From the NCBI GenBank assembly GCA_033398695.1, contig CM065815.1:100344501-100408500 (forward strand): a DNA stretch of 64,000 bases, in the 5' to 3' direction. Below the pieces are notes generated by a model. That model saw nothing but the letters and a program-made list of their open reading frames with translations. It did not search any database and was not told where the DNA came from. The translations under genes and the position numbers were made by a program. The stretch is from Orobanche coerulescens (Eukaryota; Streptophyta; Magnoliopsida; Lamiales; Orobanchaceae). Shown here one piece after another: positions 22,019 to 32,152 of this stretch (position 1 is the stretch's first letter; each line of letters begins with the position of its first letter).

Positions 22019-22255
22019 TGAAGAATGGTTTGTAGATTCCGGATGCTCAAGGCACATGACCGGGAACAAGAAGGTCCTGATGAATTATACCAAAGAAAAG
22101 GGTCCAGATGTAACATTTGGAGATAGCTCTAGAGGACAAACAAAAGGCTTTGGAGAGCTGCATCGAGGAAATATCACTATATCCAAAGTTCATTATGTCA
22201 AATGGCTCAAGTATAATCTCCTGAGCATAAGCCAGTTTGTGATGAAAAGAATCTA
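22019..22255 (+). pseudogene. Element E protease
   Basis: WFVDSGCSRHMTGNK is the copia aspartic protease signature (DSGCSxHMTG). It is followed by VTFGDSSRG, GFGELHRGNITI and YNLLSISQF, the usual end of the protease region. A stop lies just upstream (about 22021) and another at 22255. Confidence 0.9.
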
Positions 22256-22279
22256 GTAGTCTTCACCATTTGGAAATGT

Positions 22280-23440
22280 ATGGTGATAGATATCCTATCT
22301 GGAGATGTGAATCTACAAGGATTCAGAAGGAGAGACGTCTACATGATAGATTGGAACACAGGAACCCCTAATACCTGTTTTCTATTTAAGACAATCGTTG
22401 AGAATGGATGGTTGTGGTACAAAAGATTATGTCATCTAAATTTCAAAGCCATCAACAAGATTAGTTCTCAGAAGCTGGTCAGAGGACTTCCAGAAGAAGC
22501 ATTGAAGAAGGAAGCTCTCTGTGATGCATGTCAGAAAGGAAAGCAGACCAGAGCATCATTCAAGCCAGTCCAGCCTACAACTCTCACATCAAGGATCTTA
22601 GATCTACTTCATATGGATCTATTTGGCCCTATCAAGCCAAGGACTCTAAGTGGCAGAAAGCATGCTCTAGTAGTAGTGGATGACTACTCAAAGTTCACAT
22701 GGATTATCTTTTTGTATAAGAAGAGTGAAACATTGACCAAGTTACCTGAGCTGTTGAGAAGGATCCAAAATGAGAAATCCCTCTCAATCATCAAAATCAG
22801 ATCAGATAGAGGAGGTGAATTTCTAAACAAGGCGATCACTGATTACAACGATCAGAATGGAATCCAGCATGAGCTCTCTGCAGCCAGGACCCCCCAGCAG
22901 AATGGTGTTGCCGAAAGAAGAAACAGAACCTTAAAGGAAGCATCCAGGTCCATGATTGCAGAAGCAGACCTTCCCAAGAGGTTCTGGGCTGAAGTTGTCA
23001 ACACAGCATGCCACACTCAGAACAGGAGTATGATAGCAGGGAGACATGGTAAAACTCCCTATGAGGTTTGGAATGGCAGAACACCTACAGTTGCTTATTT
23101 TCATATTTTTGGTTGTAAGTGTTTCATCCACAACAATGGTAAAACCCAACTAAATGCTTTTGATGCTAAAAATGATGATGGTCTCTTTATGGGATATTCA
23201 CAAAGAAGCAAGGCATATAGAGTTTTTAACAAAAGAACCTTAGTTGTGGAGGAAACACCTCATGTTGTATGTGATGAATCTAACGTTGAGTACAGGAAAC
23301 AAGTGGAATTAATTGAGGATAAGCTCAAATCCGCAACCCTGGCAGAAGTCATTGTTCATGACATAGGGATGATGGACTCACCTGCAGACCAGCCTGAAGA
23401 CCCATCTGTAGCTCAAATCCGCAACCCTGGGAGAAGTCAT
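22280..23440 (+). pseudogene. Element E integrase (GAG-pre-integrase and core)
   Basis: GAG-pre-integrase zinc motif: H in KRLCHLNFKAIN, then CDACQKGKQTRASF. Core: HMDLFGPIKPRTLSGRK with the first Asp, VVVDDYSKFTWIIFLYKK, IRSDRGGEFLN with the second Asp, and TPQQNGVAERRNRTLKE with the catalytic Glu; then TPYEVWNGRTP and FGCKCFIHNN. The domain itself is open and looks complete. After SPADQPEDPSVAQIRNPG the frame hits the RT deletion. Confidence 0.9.
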
Positions 23441-24609
23441 TGGTGGAGCAACCCACAAGATTTGTCAAAGGAGACAAAGTCTACAAGATATTGAAAGCTC
23501 TATATGGACTCGAGCAGGCACCAAGAGCTTGGTATGAAACCTTATCTGTATTTCTTGAGAAAAACGGTTTCTGCAAAGGGAAAGTGGACAAGACCCTATT
23601 CAGAGTGGAGCACGAAGACCACATATTACTAGTTCAGATATATGTGGATGACATCATATTTGGCTCAACCAATCCAGAACTGTGTGAGAAATTCTCAAAC
23701 CTCATGCAAGGAGAATTTGAGATGAGTATAATGGGAAATCTTAACTTCTTTCTTAGATTACAAGTCAAGCAGATGGAAAATGGAATTTTCATCAATCAAG
23801 TCAAATATACTCGAGATCTAATCAAGAGATTTGGAATGGAATCAGCCAAACCAGCAAGAATTCCTGTGACCACAAGCACTCATCAAGATGCAAATGAGGG
23901 AGGCATATCAGTGGACTCAACCCACTACAGAGGACTCATTGGATCATTGCTATACCTCACTGCAAGCACACCAGATATATCCTATGCCTTAGGAGTATGC
24001 GCACGATTTCAATCCAACCCAACGCAGTCTCACCAAGATGCAGCCAAGAGAATAATCAAATACCTTAAGTCTACAGTCAATGTTGGACTATAGTACCCTA
24101 AGGATGATAACTTCGAGCTATTAGGATACTCAGATGCAGATTTCGCAGGATGCAAAATAAATAAGAAAAGCACTAGTGGAACGTGCCAATTCCTAGGAAC
24201 CAGACTGATATCCTGGTTTAGCAAGAAGCAGGTTTCTAACTCTATCTCCACAACAGAGTCAGAATACCTAGCTGCGGGTAGTTGTTGTGCCCAGATCTTA
24301 TGGATCAGACAATAGCTAAGGGACTACAACATTATTGCCAATGAAGTTCCAATTTGGTATGACAACAATAGTGTTATTGCAATAACCAACAACTCGGTAT
24401 TGCATTCAAGGACAAAGCACATTGATGTTAAGCATCACTTCATAAGAGACCACGTGCTTAACAAGAGAGCCAGAGTTGAAAGAGTCAGCACAGACTATCA
24501 AATTGCTGAAATTGTCACCAAACCTTTGCCAGAAGAAAGGTTTTTGGAGCTGAGTAGGGAACTTGGATTACTAGATTGGGAATCTAGTACAGATGAAAAA
24601 GCTAGTTGA
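23441..24609 (+). pseudogene. Element E reverse transcriptase (C-terminal half) and RNase H
   Basis: The RT fingers are missing. Sequence starts at KILKALYGLEQAPRAWYETL, then the catalytic VQIYVDDIIFGSTN, then YRGLIGSLLYLTASTPDISY. A TAG follows VGL at about 24091. RNase H has GYSDADFAGC, KSTSGTCQFLG, STTESEYLAA and TKHIDVKHHFIRDHV, and ends VTKPLPEERFLELSRELGL. The deletion sits at a 28-bp near-identical direct repeat (23327-23354 and 23416-23443). Confidence 0.9.
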
Positions 24610-25170
24610 AGCAGATCAGACGAGGACTAAGCTGATCATAGGAATCAGCCCCTACCTGATGCAGACAAGAAGATGAAGGACACACGAAGTAACTTAGTTG
24701 ATCAAACCACAGGCGAGAAGTCAAAGGAGTCAACTCACCTGATGCAGAGCAGACAAGAGTGCCAAGTTTTCTATACCTGACCGACTTCTGAATATTATAT
24801 TATTATCTGCTATTTGTATAATATAATATTACTACTTGGATCACAAGTGGCATAATAGTATATGTTTAAAATACACGTGGCAACTACGAGTTCAATCGAC
24901 CTCGATTGTGACCAATTAAAATCCAACATCCATTTTCAAATTTTTAAAAACTGGACCACCGATTACTAATTTGAATTTTAAAAAGGCCTCAAAAGGTGGA
25001 CCACCGTTTAAAATAAATGAATATTTAATTACAAACGTTGTTTCATTTTCCTTTTAAAGACGGGAAAAGCCTTTTCACTTTACCTTCTTCAACCTCGCAA
25101 AACCCTAATTCTTCAGAGCAGAAATTCGTACGAAGTCTACATATAGTCAGAAATCTTTTACTGTGCAGAA
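24610..25170 (+). other. Noncoding spacer between pol and the extra ORF of element E
   Basis: AT-rich, with no supported ORF. It holds ACACGTGGCAA near 24875 and runs of A and T. It ends with AAAACCCTAATTCTTCAGAGCAGAAATTCG shortly before the ATG at 25171, which resembles a plant 5' untranslated leader. It may carry a promoter or splice site for the downstream ORF; I cannot show this. Confidence 0.5.
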
Positions 25171-25757
25171 ATGGAATCTTACTTTGACGGAGTGAACCTC
25201 AAGGCGGTGAAGGACCAGATCATCTTTTCACTGGTCGTCGATTTCGAAGGTCTCCTGGAAAATCTGGACAGCAACGAAGTGCGAAACCTCATCAGAGCAA
25301 TGAAGATGAATGGGATCTACCCATTCCTGGATATCAGCCACCATCATCTATTCAAGGAGGTTGTTATTGCCTTTTACCGTAAGGCCTGAGTGCTCGAATC
25401 TCGGATAAGGAGTTCTATCTTTGGAAGACAAGTGGATATCACGCTGGAGACAATCGGAAAAACTTTCGGGATGAAATCCCGCGGCATGACTGTCGAAGCC
25501 TTGAAACAGAACGCAGCCGACACGTGGCTAAGAATCAAAACCGTCGAACAACCCTCTAAATTGATGCTAACTGCCAAAAGGAGCGAATTGAAAAATGAAT
25601 ATCGCTATGCGTTGGACATCACCAACAAAATAGTGATGGGGATGGCGGGCAGCTACGATCAATTATCCTCAACAAGGTTCATTGTGCTGGGAGCACTAAT
25701 TCAAGATAAGCCAATTGACTGGGCTGACTACATTTTTCGTCAATTGGTGCGGGAAGT
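25171..25757 (+). pseudogene. Element E extra ORF (env-position), N-terminal part, interrupted by H
   Basis: MESYFDGVNLKAVKDQIIFS is followed by one TGA at 25387, then continues in frame: FGRQVDITLETIGKTFGMK, NEYRYALDITNKIVMGMAGS, LGALIQDKPIDWADYIFRQL. It resembles the plant-transposon/retrotransposon accessory ORFs found downstream of pol in Sireviruses. I do not recognise a catalytic motif, and no signal peptide or membrane span is evident, so calling it envelope-like rests on position only. Removing H with one GAAGT gives RQLVREVNKAEWL, showing one ORF. Confidence 0.7.
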
Positions 25758-26719
25758 TGATACGAGATTAACTACTCCAAGCGAAGAAGACGAAGTAAGA
25801 ATTGACGTAAAACATCTCGACCATACTCCAACGTACTTGGGCGAGAAAACAGATACGAGACACGGAGTTACCTTGATAATCGGAATTGGAATAACTTAAC
25901 AAAAGGTAATCTTGGGGGAAGGGGGGCCCAAGTGGTAAGAGAATAAAATAGTTTCAGCATATTTTATTAAGAAGGGCAGCAGGATTCTTGGCAACATGTT
26001 GAGGGAAAAAGCGGCTGTCAGCAAACTACGACTTGGAGACAAGACCCAACTTTTACTTTTGTCAACAAGCGACATGAAGAACCTTTTATTATCCTTTCAT
26101 TATTTTAAAGAACAGCTTGTAATAGTTTAAGTTATTTTGTCAGGCCACTTTTGCCTATAAATAGTGGCAGTAGAGTTGTAATGGAGGAGAATTGAATGTT
26201 AAAGAAATTAGAATACACTCTGTGTTTTCTCTTGGTGAATGCTTTTCATCGAAACCTGATTTTTATTCGACGCGTTTTCGAGTATTAATCCGATTGATTC
26301 TCAATAGGTCCTGAGAAGAAATCACTTTATCGAATTATAGTCTAATTCGATAAAACAACTGTTTCTGTCCTGTCTCGATATTCTTCTTGTTTTCGATACA
26401 ATTGTATACTTGTCCGATATTTCGCATAAAGTGCTGTTCGATCCTTTGAACTTGTTTCCTGTTTAACTTTGCTTCCGTCCAAAACGTGTTGTTTCGAGTA
26501 TCGCTGTTTGGAGGTGGCCTGTTTCGAGTCCTTTTCCAGTTGGCCAAATTCCTATCTTGTTGCTGTGTCGAATTACCGCCTTCATCACTCGTCAGTATTG
26601 TTGCTGTAGCGAGCTGTTGTCACCAGTTCCCGACAGTTTCTTGTCGATAGCTTCCGCTCGTCAAAAAGCCTTCCGCTGTATCGATAGCGAATTCGCATCA
26701 CAAGTGAGAATTCATATCA
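25758..26719 (+). repeat. Element H 5' LTR
   Basis: Starts TGATACGAGATTAACTACTC and ends ATTCATATCA. TATA box at 26157-26164, hairpin at 26327-26353 (one base shorter loop). The end carries a duplicated terminus: TTCGCATCACAAGTGAG lies before the true end TTCATATCA. Confidence 0.93.
26157..26164 (+). promoter_or_regulatory. TATA box of element H 5' LTR
   Basis: TATAAATA within GCCTATAAATAGTGGCAG, about 170 bp upstream of the conserved hairpin. The 3' LTR has the same site near 31377. Position fits the U3/R boundary. Confidence 0.7.
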
Positions 26720-26723
26720 TAAG

Positions 26724-26737
26724 TGGCATCGAAGCCC
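26724..26737 (+). other. Primer-binding site of element H
   Basis: TGGCATCGAAGCCC, four bases after the LTR, is a variant of the initiator tRNA-Met complement (TGGTATCAGAGCCC). All family A copies share the TGGCATCG form. Confidence 0.7.
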
Positions 26738-26758
26738 AAGTTCTTGATCTTTGACACT

Positions 26759-28252
26759 ATGGATCTCAACGACGCTGATTTCTTGGCAAAACTGCGTGAC
26801 GCATTGCGTGACGTACCAGAACAACGCGACCAGCATTGGCAACCTAGGCGTGGTGACTATGAACGACCCTCACGCCATGTCGAAGATTTCAAGGTGAACG
26901 AACTTCCAGAGTTCGTTGGCGGAACAGATCCCGAAGTTTACCTGGAATGGGAACGAAAAATTGATCGTATGTTCGAATTTAAAGACCTTGACGATGAGAA
27001 AAGGTGTAAGTATGCAATTCTCAAGTTGGGAAAAGGAGCTTCACTTTGGTACGAAGGAATTAAAACACGAAGAGCTCGTGCGGGGAAGGAAAAGATCCGT
27101 TCGTGGGATTCATTAAAAAGAAAACTTCGTAAAAGATATGTGCCAACATCACACCGGTTATCCTTGTACAGGAAGATTGCAGATCTCATGCAAGGAAAGT
27201 TAAATGTCAGTGAGTACATTGAGGAGTTTGAGAATCTAACCTTAATGGGAGAGATAGAGGAGAATGAGGAGCAGAAGATGTCGCGATTCTTGCGTGGCTT
27301 GAACCGAAGCATAGCTAACTCGGTGGAACTGTATCCATATGAGGACTTCGATACATTATGTGGGCTATGTGTAAAGTTAGAAGCTCAAAACAGGATGAAG
27401 ATGTATAAACCCGAGTTTCCAGTCAAATTTGGAAACCCAAGCGTCGGATCTAGTTTAGCTGCTAAGGCAACTGTACCGACTCCGGTTCCTGTTACGATTC
27501 CTGCTAAGGCAACTATACCCTGCGTACCTAAGGAAACAAGTTTGGCTAAAGTGAGATGTTTCAAATGTCAAGGATTCGGGCATTATCAAAATGCTTGTCC
27601 GAACAAGCGAGTGGTGACACTAAGGGAAGCTGTCACGATCCGAGACGAGTTGTTGGTTGAGGAAGAAAGACTGGGTGACGTATTTGATTTCGACATGAAG
27701 GATGAAGAAGGAGAAGAATGCGAGACTTACGATGCTCCAAGCTATGACACGGCTTTAGTTCTGCGAACGCTACAAGCCAAAGCTGTATCGAATGATTCGG
27801 AACAGCGGAATCAAATATTTCACACGAAGTGTCAAGTTGGAAAGAAATGGTGTAGTTTGATCATTGATGGAGGGAGTTGCACCAACGTCGCTTCCAGCGA
27901 GATGGTGACCAAACTCGGGCTGACCACTACGGCTCACCCGAAACCTTACACTTTGCATTGGCTCGATGATGGGAGCAAAATAAGGGTGACTAAACAAGTG
28001 AGGATTGGACTAGCCATGGGTTCATATGAAGACAACGTATTGTGTGATGTACTCCCGATGGATGCATGCCATGTACTGTTGGGAAGACCATGGATGTTTG
28101 ATAGAGACGTTTTACACCGAGGAAGAAGCAATGAGTACAAGTTATGGGATAAGGGCAAGAAGATTGTGCTTAAACCAATGTCACCTCAATCTATTCGCTC
28201 TATGAGTTCTAGTAGGAGTGACAAACCAAAACTGGCCATGTTTGCTAGCTAA
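26759..28252 (+). CDS. Element H gag-protease (about 497 aa)
   Basis: ATG at 26759 follows the PBS (MDLNDADFLAKLRDALRDVP). Gag domain at residues ~45-220: FKVNELPEFVGGTDPEVYLE, GKGASLWYEGI and SWDSLKRKLRKRYVPTSHR. Zinc knuckle CFKCQGFGHYQNAC at about residue 270. An acidic linker follows, then an aspartic protease region with SLIIDGGSCTNVASSEMVTK and CHVLLGRPWMFDRDV. It ends at TAA where copies F and G have a Glu codon, in the same frame as the following pol. Gag packages RNA; the protease would process the polyprotein. Confidence 0.92.
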   Translation: MDLNDADFLAKLRDALRDVPEQRDQHWQPRRGDYERPSRHVEDFKVNELPEFVGGTDPEVYLEWERKIDRMFEFKDLDDEKRCKYAILKLGKGASLWYEGIKTRRARAGKEKIRSWDSLKRKLRKRYVPTSHRLSLYRKIADLMQGKLNVSEYIEEFENLTLMGEIEENEEQKMSRFLRGLNRSIANSVELYPYEDFDTLCGLCVKLEAQNRMKMYKPEFPVKFGNPSVGSSLAAKATVPTPVPVTIPAKATIPCVPKETSLAKVRCFKCQGFGHYQNACPNKRVVTLREAVTIRDELLVEEERLGDVFDFDMKDEEGEECETYDAPSYDTALVLRTLQAKAVSNDSEQRNQIFHTKCQVGKKWCSLIIDGGSCTNVASSEMVTKLGLTTTAHPKPYTLHWLDDGSKIRVTKQVRIGLAMGSYEDNVLCDVLPMDACHVLLGRPWMFDRDVLHRGRSNEYKLWDKGKKIVLKPMSPQSIRSMSSSRSDKPKLAMFAS

Positions 28253-31120
28253 CGGGAGGTGGAACATGCTATTAATGATGGCAAGTGTGTGTACTTGTTG
28301 GTTCTGAAGGAGACATGGAATGGTAACATGGTTGTGCGAAACGAAAGGATGGATGCTTTATTGCATGAATTTGCGGATGTTTTTCCCGAAGAATTACCGT
28401 CGGGTTTACCACCAATTTGCGGGATTGAACATCAGATCGACCTCATACCGGGTGTGTCGCTCCCTAACAAAGCTGCCTATAGATGTAATCCCGAGGAGAC
28501 GAAGGAATTACAAAAGCAAATCGAAGAACTGATGGATCGTGGGTACGTTCGAGAAAGCCTAAGTCCTTGTGCGGTTCCGGTATTACTGGTTCCAAAGAAA
28601 GACGGATCTTGGAGGATGTGTATTGACAGTCAAGCTGTGAACAATATAACCATTAAGTATCGGTTTCCGATTCCGAGGCTTGATGACATGTTGGACGAAT
28701 TACACGGATCAGTGATCTTTTCAAAAGTTGATCTACGAAGTGGTTATCACCAAATTCGGATGCGGGAAGGAGATGAGTGGAAGACAGCCTTCAAAACTAA
28801 ACACGGGCTGTATGAGTGGACCGTTATGCCGTTCGGTCTTACAAATGCACCGAGTACTTTCATGCGCTTGATGAATGAGGTACTTAAGCCATTTTTAGGG
28901 AAATTTGTGGTTGTATACTTAGATGATATTTTAATCTACAGCCGATCATTGCAAGAACATTTCGAACACTTGAGGCAAGTCTTCGAAACCCTTAGAGACC
29001 AGAAGCTGTATGGAAAAAGGGAGAAGTGCTCATTTTTGGTCGAAAGTATAGTCTTTCTTGGCTATATTGTTTCAAAGAATGGAGTGTCGGTTGATCAAGC
29101 GAAGATCGAAGCAATAAAGTCCTGGCCAGTTCCCACTACAGTGACGGAGGTTAGATCGTTCCATGGACTGGCTTCATTTTACCGAAGATTCATTCGAGAC
29201 TTCAGTTCCACTGCAAGCCCAATAACCGAATGTTTGAAGAAGGGCACGTTTAATTGGAGCAGGGCTGCTCAGGAGTCATTTGCAAATTTGAAGGCGAAGT
29301 TGTGCGAAGCACCAATTTTGGCATTACCCGATTTTTCGCAACCATTTGAGGTAGAATGTGATGCTAGTGGAGTGGGCATTGGAGCAGTTCTCATTCAAGG
29401 AAAGCGACCTATTGCTTATTTTTCAGAGAAGTTAAACAGTGCTCGTCTCAATTATTGTACGTACGACAAGGAGTTTTATGCTATTGTGAGGGCTCTAGAT
29501 CATTGGAGTCACTATCTTCGACCGAAGCATTTCATCATACATTCGGACCATGAATCCTTGAAGTACATTAACGGGCAGCACAAGTTAAGTCCCAGGCCTG
29601 CGAAGTGGGTGGAATTCTTACAATCATTTCACTTCTCATCAAAGTATAAGGATGGCAAGAGCAATATTGTGGCAGATGCATTGTCTAGGCGTTATGCCTT
29701 ACTCGCCACTCTTGAAGTTCGTTTGCTTGGATTCGATACAGTAAAGGAGTATTACGAAGGTGATGCGGATTTTGGCGAGACCTTCGCCCTGTGCAAACCT
29801 GGCCTGGTGGGAGAATTTTCGATACAGGAGGGTTTTCTTTTTAAGGGAAATCGTCTTTGTCTACCAAGGCACACGATTCGAGAATTGCTGGTTCGAGAGG
29901 CTCATGGGGGAGGTTTGGCTGGCCACTTCAGTTCGGCCAAGACATTGGATGTACTTAAAGAACATTTTTATTGGCCAAAGATGCAAGGGGATATTAATAA
30001 TATAATCAGTAAATGTGTGACGTGCCATGTTGCGAAGAGTTCGTTCAAACCAGGAATCTACACACCTTTACCGATTCCGGAGAGGCCGTGGGAGGATGTC
30101 TCAATGGATTTTATTGTTGCTTTACCTCGAACCCAACGAGGTAAGGATGCGATTATGGTGGTTGTCGATCGTTTTTCAAAAATAGCTCATTTTGTTCCTT
30201 GTCACAAAACCGATGATGCAAGTAATGTTGCTGACTTGTATTTTCGGGAGGTGGTGCGATTACATGGAGTTCCAAAAACTATTGTTTCGGACCGGGACTC
30301 AAAGTTTCTAAGCTACTTTTGGAACACATTATGGAGGAAGGTGGGAACCAAGCTTTTGTTTAGTACTTCGCATCATCCTCAAACTGACGGACAAACTGAA
30401 GTAACGAATCGAACATTGGGGACGCTGTTGCGAGGCTTGGTGAGCAAAACACAAAAGGACTGGGATCTGAAACTGGCACATGCAGAGTTTGCTTATAATC
30501 GATCTCCTACTCATGCCACTGCACACTCTCCATTTGAAGTAGTTTACGGGCTAAATCCTTACATACCGCTAGACTTAATTCCATTACCAAGTGATGAATT
30601 GGTGCATAAGGATGCAGAGTCAAAATTGAAATCAATGATGAAATTACACGAACAGGTGCGGGATCGAATCAAGGAAATAAACGAGGCGTACAAAAGGAAG
30701 TCGAACAAGCAAAGAAAGCCGAGACTATTCGAGGTTGGAGATTTAGTTTGGTTACATTTGAGGAAGGAACGATTCCCGAGTAAGCGTAAGAATAAGTTAA
30801 TGCCACGAGCCGAGGGGCCATTTAAAATAGTTGCGAAGGTGAACGACAATGCTTACAAATTAGAACTTCCGGGCGATTATGGAGTGCATGATCCTTTCAA
30901 CATAGGTGATCTTTCTCCTTATCTTGATGATGACGGGATTGCAGAATTGAGGACAATTCCTCTTAAAGGGGGAGGGGATGATACGAGATTAACTACTCCA
31001 AGCGAAGAAGACGAAGTAAGAATTGACGTAAAACATCTCGACCATACACCAACGTACTTGGGCGAGAAAACAGATACGAGACACGGAGTTACCTTGATAA
31101 TCGGAATTGGAATAACTTAA
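28253..31120 (+). CDS. Element H RT-RNase H-integrase (about 955 aa, same frame as gag)
   Basis: No ATG is needed if it is the continuation of gag; the frame opens right after TAA (REVEHAIND). [53 protein letters not shown] and catalytic [13 protein letters not shown]. RNase [47 protein letters not shown]. Integrase: zinc HHCC (REAHGGGLAGHF...CVTCHVAKSSF), D-D-E in [25 protein letters not shown] and [14 protein letters not shown]. The C-terminal domain GPFKIVAKVNDNAYKLELPG and a tail reading through the PPT into the LTR (to GIGIT) complete it. No chromodomain is seen. Confidence 0.93.
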   Translation, partial: REVEHAINDGKCVYLLVLKETWNGNMVVRNERMDALLHEFADVFPEELPSGLPPICGIEHQIDLIPGVSLPNKAAYRCNPEETKELQKQIEELMDRGYVRESLSPCAVPVLLVPKKDGSWRMCIDSQAVNNITIKYRFPIPRLDDMLDELHGSVIFSKVDLRSGYHQIRMREGDEWKTAFKTKHGLYEWTVMPFGLTNAPSTFMRLMNEVLKPFLGKFVVVYLDDILIYSRSLQEHFEHLRQVFETLRDQKLYGKREKCSFLVESIVFLGYIVSKNGVSVDQAKIEAIKSWPVPTTVTEVRSFHGLASFYRRFIRDFSSTASPITECLKKGTFNWSRAAQESFANLKAKLCEAPILALPDFSQPFEVECDASGVGIGAVLIQGKRPIAYFSEKLNSARLNYCTYDKEFYAIVRALDHWSHYLRPKHFIIHSDHESLKYINGQHKLSPRPAKWVEFLQSFHFSSKYKDGKSNIVADALSRRYALLATLEVRLLGFDTVKEYYEGDADFGETFALCKPGLVGEFSIQEGFLFKGNRLCLPRHTIRELLVREAHGGGLAGHFSSAKTLDVLKEHFYWPKMQGDINNIISKCVTCHVAKSSFKPGIYTPLPIPERPWEDVSMDFIVALPRTQRGKDAIMVVVDRFSKIAHFVPCHKTDDASNVADLYFREVVRLHGVPKTIVSDRDSKFLSYFWNTLWRKVGTKLLFSTSHHPQTDGQTEVTNRTLGTLLRGLVSKTQKDWDLKLAHAEFAYNRSPTHATAHSPFEVVYGLNPYIPLDLIPLPSDELVHKDAESKLKSMMKLHEQVRDRIKEINEAYKRKSNKQRKPRLFEVGDLVWLHLRKERFPSKRKNKLMPRAEGPFKIVAKVNDNAYKLELPGDYGVHDPFNIGDLSPYLDDDGIAELRTIPLKGGGDDTRLTTPSEEDEVRIDVKHLDHTPTYLGEKTDTRHGVTLIIGIGIT

Positions 31121-31942
31121 ACAAAAGGTAATCTTGGGGGAAGGGGGGCCCAAGTGGTAAGAGAATAAAATAGTTTCAGCATATTTTATTAAGAAGGGCA
31201 GCAGGATTCTTGGCAACATGTTGAAGGAAAAAGCGGCTGTCAGCAAACTACAATTTGGAGACAAGATCCAACTTTTACTTTTGTCAACAAGTGACATGAA
31301 GAACCTTTTATTATCCTTTCATTATTTTAAAGAACAGCTTGTAATAGTTTAAGTTATTTTGTCAGGCCACTTTTGCCTATAAATAGTGGCAATAGAGTTG
31401 TAATGGAGGAGAATTGAATGTTAAAGAAATTAGAATACACTTTGTGTTTTCTCTTGGTGAATGCTTTTCATCGAAACCTGATTTTTATTCGACGCGTTTT
31501 CGAGTATTAATCCGATTGATTCTCAATAGGTCTTGAGAAGAAATCACTTTATCGAATTATAGGTCTAATTCGATAAAACAACTGTTTCTGTCCTGTCTCG
31601 ATATTCTTCTTGTTTTCGATACAGTTGTATACTTGTCCGATATTTCGCATAAAGTGTTGTTCGATCCTTTGAACTTGTTTCCTGTTTAACTTTGCTTCCG
31701 TCCAAAACGTGCTGTTTCGAGTATCGCTGTTTGGAGGTGGCCTGTTTCGAGTCATTTTCCAGTTGGCCAAATTCCTATCTTGTTGTTGTGTCGAATTACC
31801 GCCTTCATCACTCGTCAGTATTGTTGCTGTAGCGAGCTGTTGTCACCAGTTCCCGACAGTTTCTTGTCGATAGCTTCCGCTCATCAAAAAGCCTTCCGCT
31901 GTATCGATAGCGAATTCGCATCACAAGTGAGAATTCGTATCA
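30979..31942 (+). repeat. Element H 3' LTR
   Basis: Preceded by the PPT AAAGGGGGAGGGGA (30965-30978). Starts TGATACGAGATTAAC and ends ATTCGTATCA, then TSD GAAGT. The first 142 bp encode the end of the pol frame. Confidence 0.95.
31549..31576 (+). other. Conserved R/U5 hairpin, type copy
   Basis: TTATCGAATTA - TAGGTC - TAATTCGATAA forms a perfect 11-bp stem with a 6-base loop. Equivalent sites: 3432-3459(-), 7607-7634, 9769-9796, 12063-12090, 26327-26353, 43449-43475, 48578-48605, 50135-50162, 60186-60213, 62425-62452(-), 63368-63395(-). It always follows a conserved block CGACGCGTTTTCGAG...GATTCTCAATAGGTCTTGAG. It lies downstream of the TATA box, so it should be in the RNA leader. A packaging, dimerisation or 3'-processing role is inference. 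Confidence 0.85.
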
Positions 31943-31947
31943 GAAGT

Positions 31948-32152
31948 GAATAAGGCCGAGTGGCTAGTCGAGAAGAAGAAGTTCAAATCAAAGCTTGCAT
32001 TCGGGATGCAGATAAGTTGGATGCTGGAGAAGCTCGGTGTGGCAAAGGGAAGTGCAGACCCTTTCCACATCAATAAGAGACTTGGTCATTTGGACCAAGA
32101 AACCCTGAAGCAATTGGGTGGAGAGCGGAAAGCGGCTCAGCTATTAAAATAA
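31948..32152 (+). pseudogene. Element E extra ORF, continuation after H
   Basis: Continues the frame of 25171-25757: NKAEWLVEKKKFKSKLAFGM, QISWMLEKLGVAKGSADPFH, and ends at a TAA at 32150-32152 after KAAQLLK. Basic and helical, with no recognised motif. A new ATG follows immediately at 32153. Confidence 0.75.

Larger units (their letters stand above)
25758..31942 (+). mobile_element. Element H: near-complete family A Ty3/gypsy element
   Basis: LTRs at 25758-26719 and 30979-31942 differ by roughly 18 small changes that I counted by eye, mostly transitions, so about 98% identity. The TSD GAAGT is at 25753-25757 and 31943-31947. The internal region has a PBS, a full gag-protease-RT-RNase H-integrase frame with a single in-frame TAA at 28250-28252, and a PPT. 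It is the best-preserved autonomous-type element in the window and the likely model for the helper of element C. Confidence 0.95.

Noticed and set aside
30780..31120. Chromodomain at the end of family A pol
   Set aside because: No aromatic cage pattern is visible after the integrase C-terminal domain; the tail is acidic and short.
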